A DNA stretch of 7,761 nt from an uncultured Bacteroidales bacterium (GTDB lineage Bacteria > Bacteroidota > Bacteroidia > Bacteroidales > UBA932): positions 1-7,761 of the forward strand of contig ONFK01000068.1 of the NCBI GenBank assembly GCA_900317065.1, written 5' to 3'. Made by a program: the position numbers and the translations under genes. Position 1 is the first letter of the stretch. Every line of letters starts with the position of its first letter. Positions 5,572 to 7,761 of the stretch are shown here, in pieces. A model generated the notes under the pieces. That model saw only the letters and a program-made list of their open reading frames with translations. It searched no databases and was not told the DNA's origin.

Positions 5572-7050
5572 ATGGCAAAAGAGATTACACCGAGATCGGA
5601 AAATTACTCCCAGTGGTATAACGACATCGTCGTCAAGGCAGACCTTGCCGAACAGTCGGCCGTGCGCGGCTGCATGGTCATCAAGCCCTACGGCTACGCA
5701 ATCTGGGAAAAGATGCAGAGCATTCTCGACAAGGCATTCAAGGAAACCGGCGTGCAGAACGCCTATTTTCCGCTTTTCATACCCAAATCCTTCTTCAGCC
5801 GCGAGGCAGAGCATGTCGCCGGGTTCGCGAAAGAATGCGCAGTGGTCACCCATCACCGCCTGATGAACAACCCCGACGGCAAGGGTGTCGTAGTCGACCC
5901 CGAAGCGAAGCTGGAAGAGGAACTCATAGTCCGTCCTACCTCCGAGACAATCATCTGGAGCGTATACAAGAACTGGATCAAGAGCTGGAGGGACCTCCCC
6001 ATCCTCTGCAACCAGTGGTGCAACGTAGTGCGCTGGGAGATGCGTACGCGCCCCTTCCTCCGCACCGCGGAATTCCTCTGGCAGGAAGGCCACACCGCAC
6101 ACGCCTCCGCCGAAGAAGCGCAGGCAAAGGCGGAGCAGATGGTGGGAGTTTACGCAAAGTTCGCCCGCGAGACCATGGCCCTGCCCGTCATCGTAGGCCA
6201 CAAGAGCCCCAACGAGCGCTTCGCAGGCGCCCTCGACACCCTCACCATCGAGGCGATGATGCAGGACGGAAAGGCCCTGCAGGCAGGCACATCCCACTTC
6301 CTGGGCCAGAACTTCGCGAAGAGCTTCGAGGTGCAGTATGCCGACAAGGACGGCAGCCTGCAGTATGTATGGGCTACTTCATGGGGCGTCAGCACCCGTC
6401 TGATGGGAGCTCTCATCATGGCGCACAGCGACGACAACGGTCTCGTGCTGCCTCCCTTGCTCGCCCCCATCCAGGTCGTGATGGTTCCCATCTACAAGAC
6501 CGACGAGGAGCGCGCCGCCGTACTCGGCAAGTTCGAGACAATCAAGGCCGCCCTCGCAGCCAAGGGAGTGAGCGTGAAGATAGACGACCGCGACACTCTC
6601 CGCCCTGGATTCAAGTTCGCAGAGTGGGAAGTCAAGGGCGTTCCGGTACGCATCGCCCTCGGCGCCCGCGATCTCGCCGCAGGCACGGTGGAAGTCGCCC
6701 GCCGCGACACTCTCGAGAAGGCCACCGTCAGCCTCGAGGGGGTGGACGCCTACATCGAGGATCTGCTCGGAAAGATCCAGCAGAATATCTATGACAAGGC
6801 CCTCGCTTTCCGCGATTCCCACATCCGCAAGTGCGACGACTGGGAAGAATTCAAGACCGAAATCCAGAAGGGTGGGTTCCTGCTCTGCCACTGGGACGGA
6901 ACCGCCGAGACCGAGCAGGCCATCAAGGACGCCACGAAGGCCACCATACGCTGCATCCCCGTAGACAGCTGCGTATGCGAGGAAGAAGGGAAAGACATCT
7001 TCTCCGGGAAGCTTTCCAAAGGCCGTGTTGTATTTGCAATAGCTTATTAA
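5572..7050 (+). CDS. proS: Prolyl-tRNA synthetase, class-3 (archaeal/eukaryotic-type) form
   Basis: The enzyme charges tRNA-Pro with proline in the cytoplasm. From the ATG at 5572 it has 492 residues, the normal length for the bacterial form that lacks the editing insertion. Class II signatures are visible: the proline-recognition loop VRPTSET at 120-126, motif 2 around VVRWEMRTRPFLRTAEFLWQ (152-171), GTSHFLGQNF at 239-248, and motif 3 with TSWGVSTRLMGALIMAHSDD at 269-288. The anticodon-binding domain follows at about 300-400, then a C-terminal domain ending in the conserved Tyr (VVFAIAY). The four Cys of the zinc site seen in many relatives (WCG..ECE and CxxC) are replaced here (WDGTAETE, KDIFSG), so zinc binding is probably lost; Cys439, 467 and 469 lie nearby. 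The frame stays open upstream with an ATG at 5491, but MAKEITPRSENYSQWY is the usual start. No Shine-Dalgarno is seen; the leader is T-rich. Confidence 0.96.
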   Translation: MAKEITPRSENYSQWYNDIVVKADLAEQSAVRGCMVIKPYGYAIWEKMQSILDKAFKETGVQNAYFPLFIPKSFFSREAEHVAGFAKECAVVTHHRLMNNPDGKGVVVDPEAKLEEELIVRPTSETIIWSVYKNWIKSWRDLPILCNQWCNVVRWEMRTRPFLRTAEFLWQEGHTAHASAEEAQAKAEQMVGVYAKFARETMALPVIVGHKSPNERFAGALDTLTIEAMMQDGKALQAGTSHFLGQNFAKSFEVQYADKDGSLQYVWATSWGVSTRLMGALIMAHSDDNGLVLPPLLAPIQVVMVPIYKTDEERAAVLGKFETIKAALAAKGVSVKIDDRDTLRPGFKFAEWEVKGVPVRIALGARDLAAGTVEVARRDTLEKATVSLEGVDAYIEDLLGKIQQNIYDKALAFRDSHIRKCDDWEEFKTEIQKGGFLLCHWDGTAETEQAIKDATKATIRCIPVDSCVCEEEGKDIFSGKLSKGRVVFAIAY

Positions 7051-7060
7051 TCAAATATTT

Positions 7061-7761
7061 ATGAAGAAGATATTAGTTTTGGCGATCGCCACCCTCGCGG
7101 GGATTGCCGCATATGCTCAGGACGATGCACAGAAAGCCGCAGCGGACGCTGCCGCAGCAATCGCCGAGGCTCCTCAGGAAGAGGTACCCGCACCCAAGCC
7201 GGTCTACTGGACCAGGTCCCTCATGACCAACCTCAATTTCGCCCAGACCCTGCTTCGCGACTGGGCAGCCGGCGGTAGCAACAACTACACCATGACCGGC
7301 TATGTGGATGCGAACGCCAACTACGCAAAGGACAAGATGATTTGGAACAACCGTCTCCAGATCGACTATGGTTTCCTCTATTCGGCCGACAAGCCCATCC
7401 TGCAGAAAGTCAAGGACCGCATCTATTTCGAATCCAAGTGGGGATATGAGACTCCCATCCAGCATCTGAGCTATTCTGCCAACTTCGACTTCAAGACCCA
7501 GATCGACAACAACTACAACTATGGCACTCCTACGGGCGCGGATCCCACCGTCGCCGACTGGAAAGCGGCCCGCACCCTCAAGAGCGGCCTCTTCTCCCCT
7601 GCCTATGCATCTCTCGGTCTCGGTCTCCTGTGGACTCCCAAGCCCTGGTTCTCGCTCAACGTCGCTCCCCTCACCGGAGGTTTCGTGATTGTCGACAATC
7701 CCGAACTCCGCAAGGCATACGGCATGGAACTGGAAGACGACGGGGTCAATTACAAGAGTTC
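7061..7761 (+). CDS. Secreted DUF3078-family protein (C-terminus beyond window)
   Basis: The first 233 codons are visible. A signal peptide starts MKKILVLAIATLAG and likely ends AYA|QD (19/20). An Ala/Glu/Pro-rich linker reaches about residue 48. From VYWTRSLMTN on, the sequence follows the DUF3078 pattern of Bacteroidetes: NLNFAQTLLRDWAAGGSNN (about 57-75), an NYAKDKMIWNNRLQIDYG stretch (about 86-103), FKTQIDNNYNYG (about 144-155), FSPAYASLGLGLLW (about 175-188) and FSLNVAPLTGG (about 193-203). The alternating pattern suggests an outer-membrane beta-barrel, but the family has no assigned function. It begins 10 nt after proS with no terminator or promoter box that I can see in the gap, so co-transcription is likely. 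There is no Shine-Dalgarno; the leader is AT-rich. Confidence 0.85.
   Translation, partial: MKKILVLAIATLAGIAAYAQDDAQKAAADAAAAIAEAPQEEVPAPKPVYWTRSLMTNLNFAQTLLRDWAAGGSNNYTMTGYVDANANYAKDKMIWNNRLQIDYGFLYSADKPILQKVKDRIYFESKWGYETPIQHLSYSANFDFKTQIDNNYNYGTPTGADPTVADWKAARTLKSGLFSPAYASLGLGLLWTPKPWFSLNVAPLTGGFVIVDNPELRKAYGMELEDDGVNYKS

Noticed and set aside
5341..6297. A 318-codon open frame on the minus strand running across the 5' half of proS and the divergent spacer.
   Set aside because: It overlaps a clear class II synthetase and its sequence resembles no family I know; it arises from GC-rich codon use.

Overview
The window looks like a chromosomal segment of a fairly GC-rich member of the Bacteroidota, probably Bacteroidales. 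The evidence is a FadL/OmpP1-type outer-membrane protein of the Bacteroidetes kind, a DUF3078 protein, the short class-3 (archaeal/eukaryotic-type) prolyl-tRNA synthetase, the gene order lpxD-lpxC-lpxA, Bacteroidetes-style -7 promoter elements (TAnnTTTG), and mostly AT-rich start regions without Shine-Dalgarno sequences. Genus cannot be fixed from the sequence alone. There is no phage, insertion sequence, CRISPR array, tRNA or rRNA. The coding content is mostly core envelope and translation genes.

Minus-strand block (5450 down to 1). A 363-residue putative lipoprotein with a Trp/Tyr/Gly-rich middle and a Ser/Arg/Gly-rich tail is followed by a 589-residue FadL/OmpP1-like outer-membrane beta-barrel, then lpxD, lpxC and lpxA (cut by the left edge). 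The gaps are 18, 6, 41 and 4 nt, so the five genes look like one operon. LpxA, LpxC and LpxD catalyse the first three steps of lipid A synthesis: acylation of UDP-GlcNAc, its deacetylation, and the second acylation. The two upstream genes encode exported envelope proteins, so the operon would join outer-membrane protein production to lipid A production. LpxC ends right after its deacetylase domain. The FabZ dehydratase domain usually fused to it in Bacteroidota is missing, and lpxA starts four bases after its stop.

Plus-strand block (5572 to the right edge). proS is followed after 10 nt by a secreted DUF3078 protein that runs off the window. The two blocks diverge from a 121-nt spacer (5451-5571). 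It holds a -7-like box on each strand pointing at each other, joined in a 13-bp bulged inverted repeat, plus a second direct copy of the same 11-mer.

The most notable points are the unfused LpxC, the aromatic and Ser/Arg low-complexity lipoprotein with its in-frame DNA repeats, and the symmetric architecture of the divergent spacer. I found no clear sign of a wholly new system.
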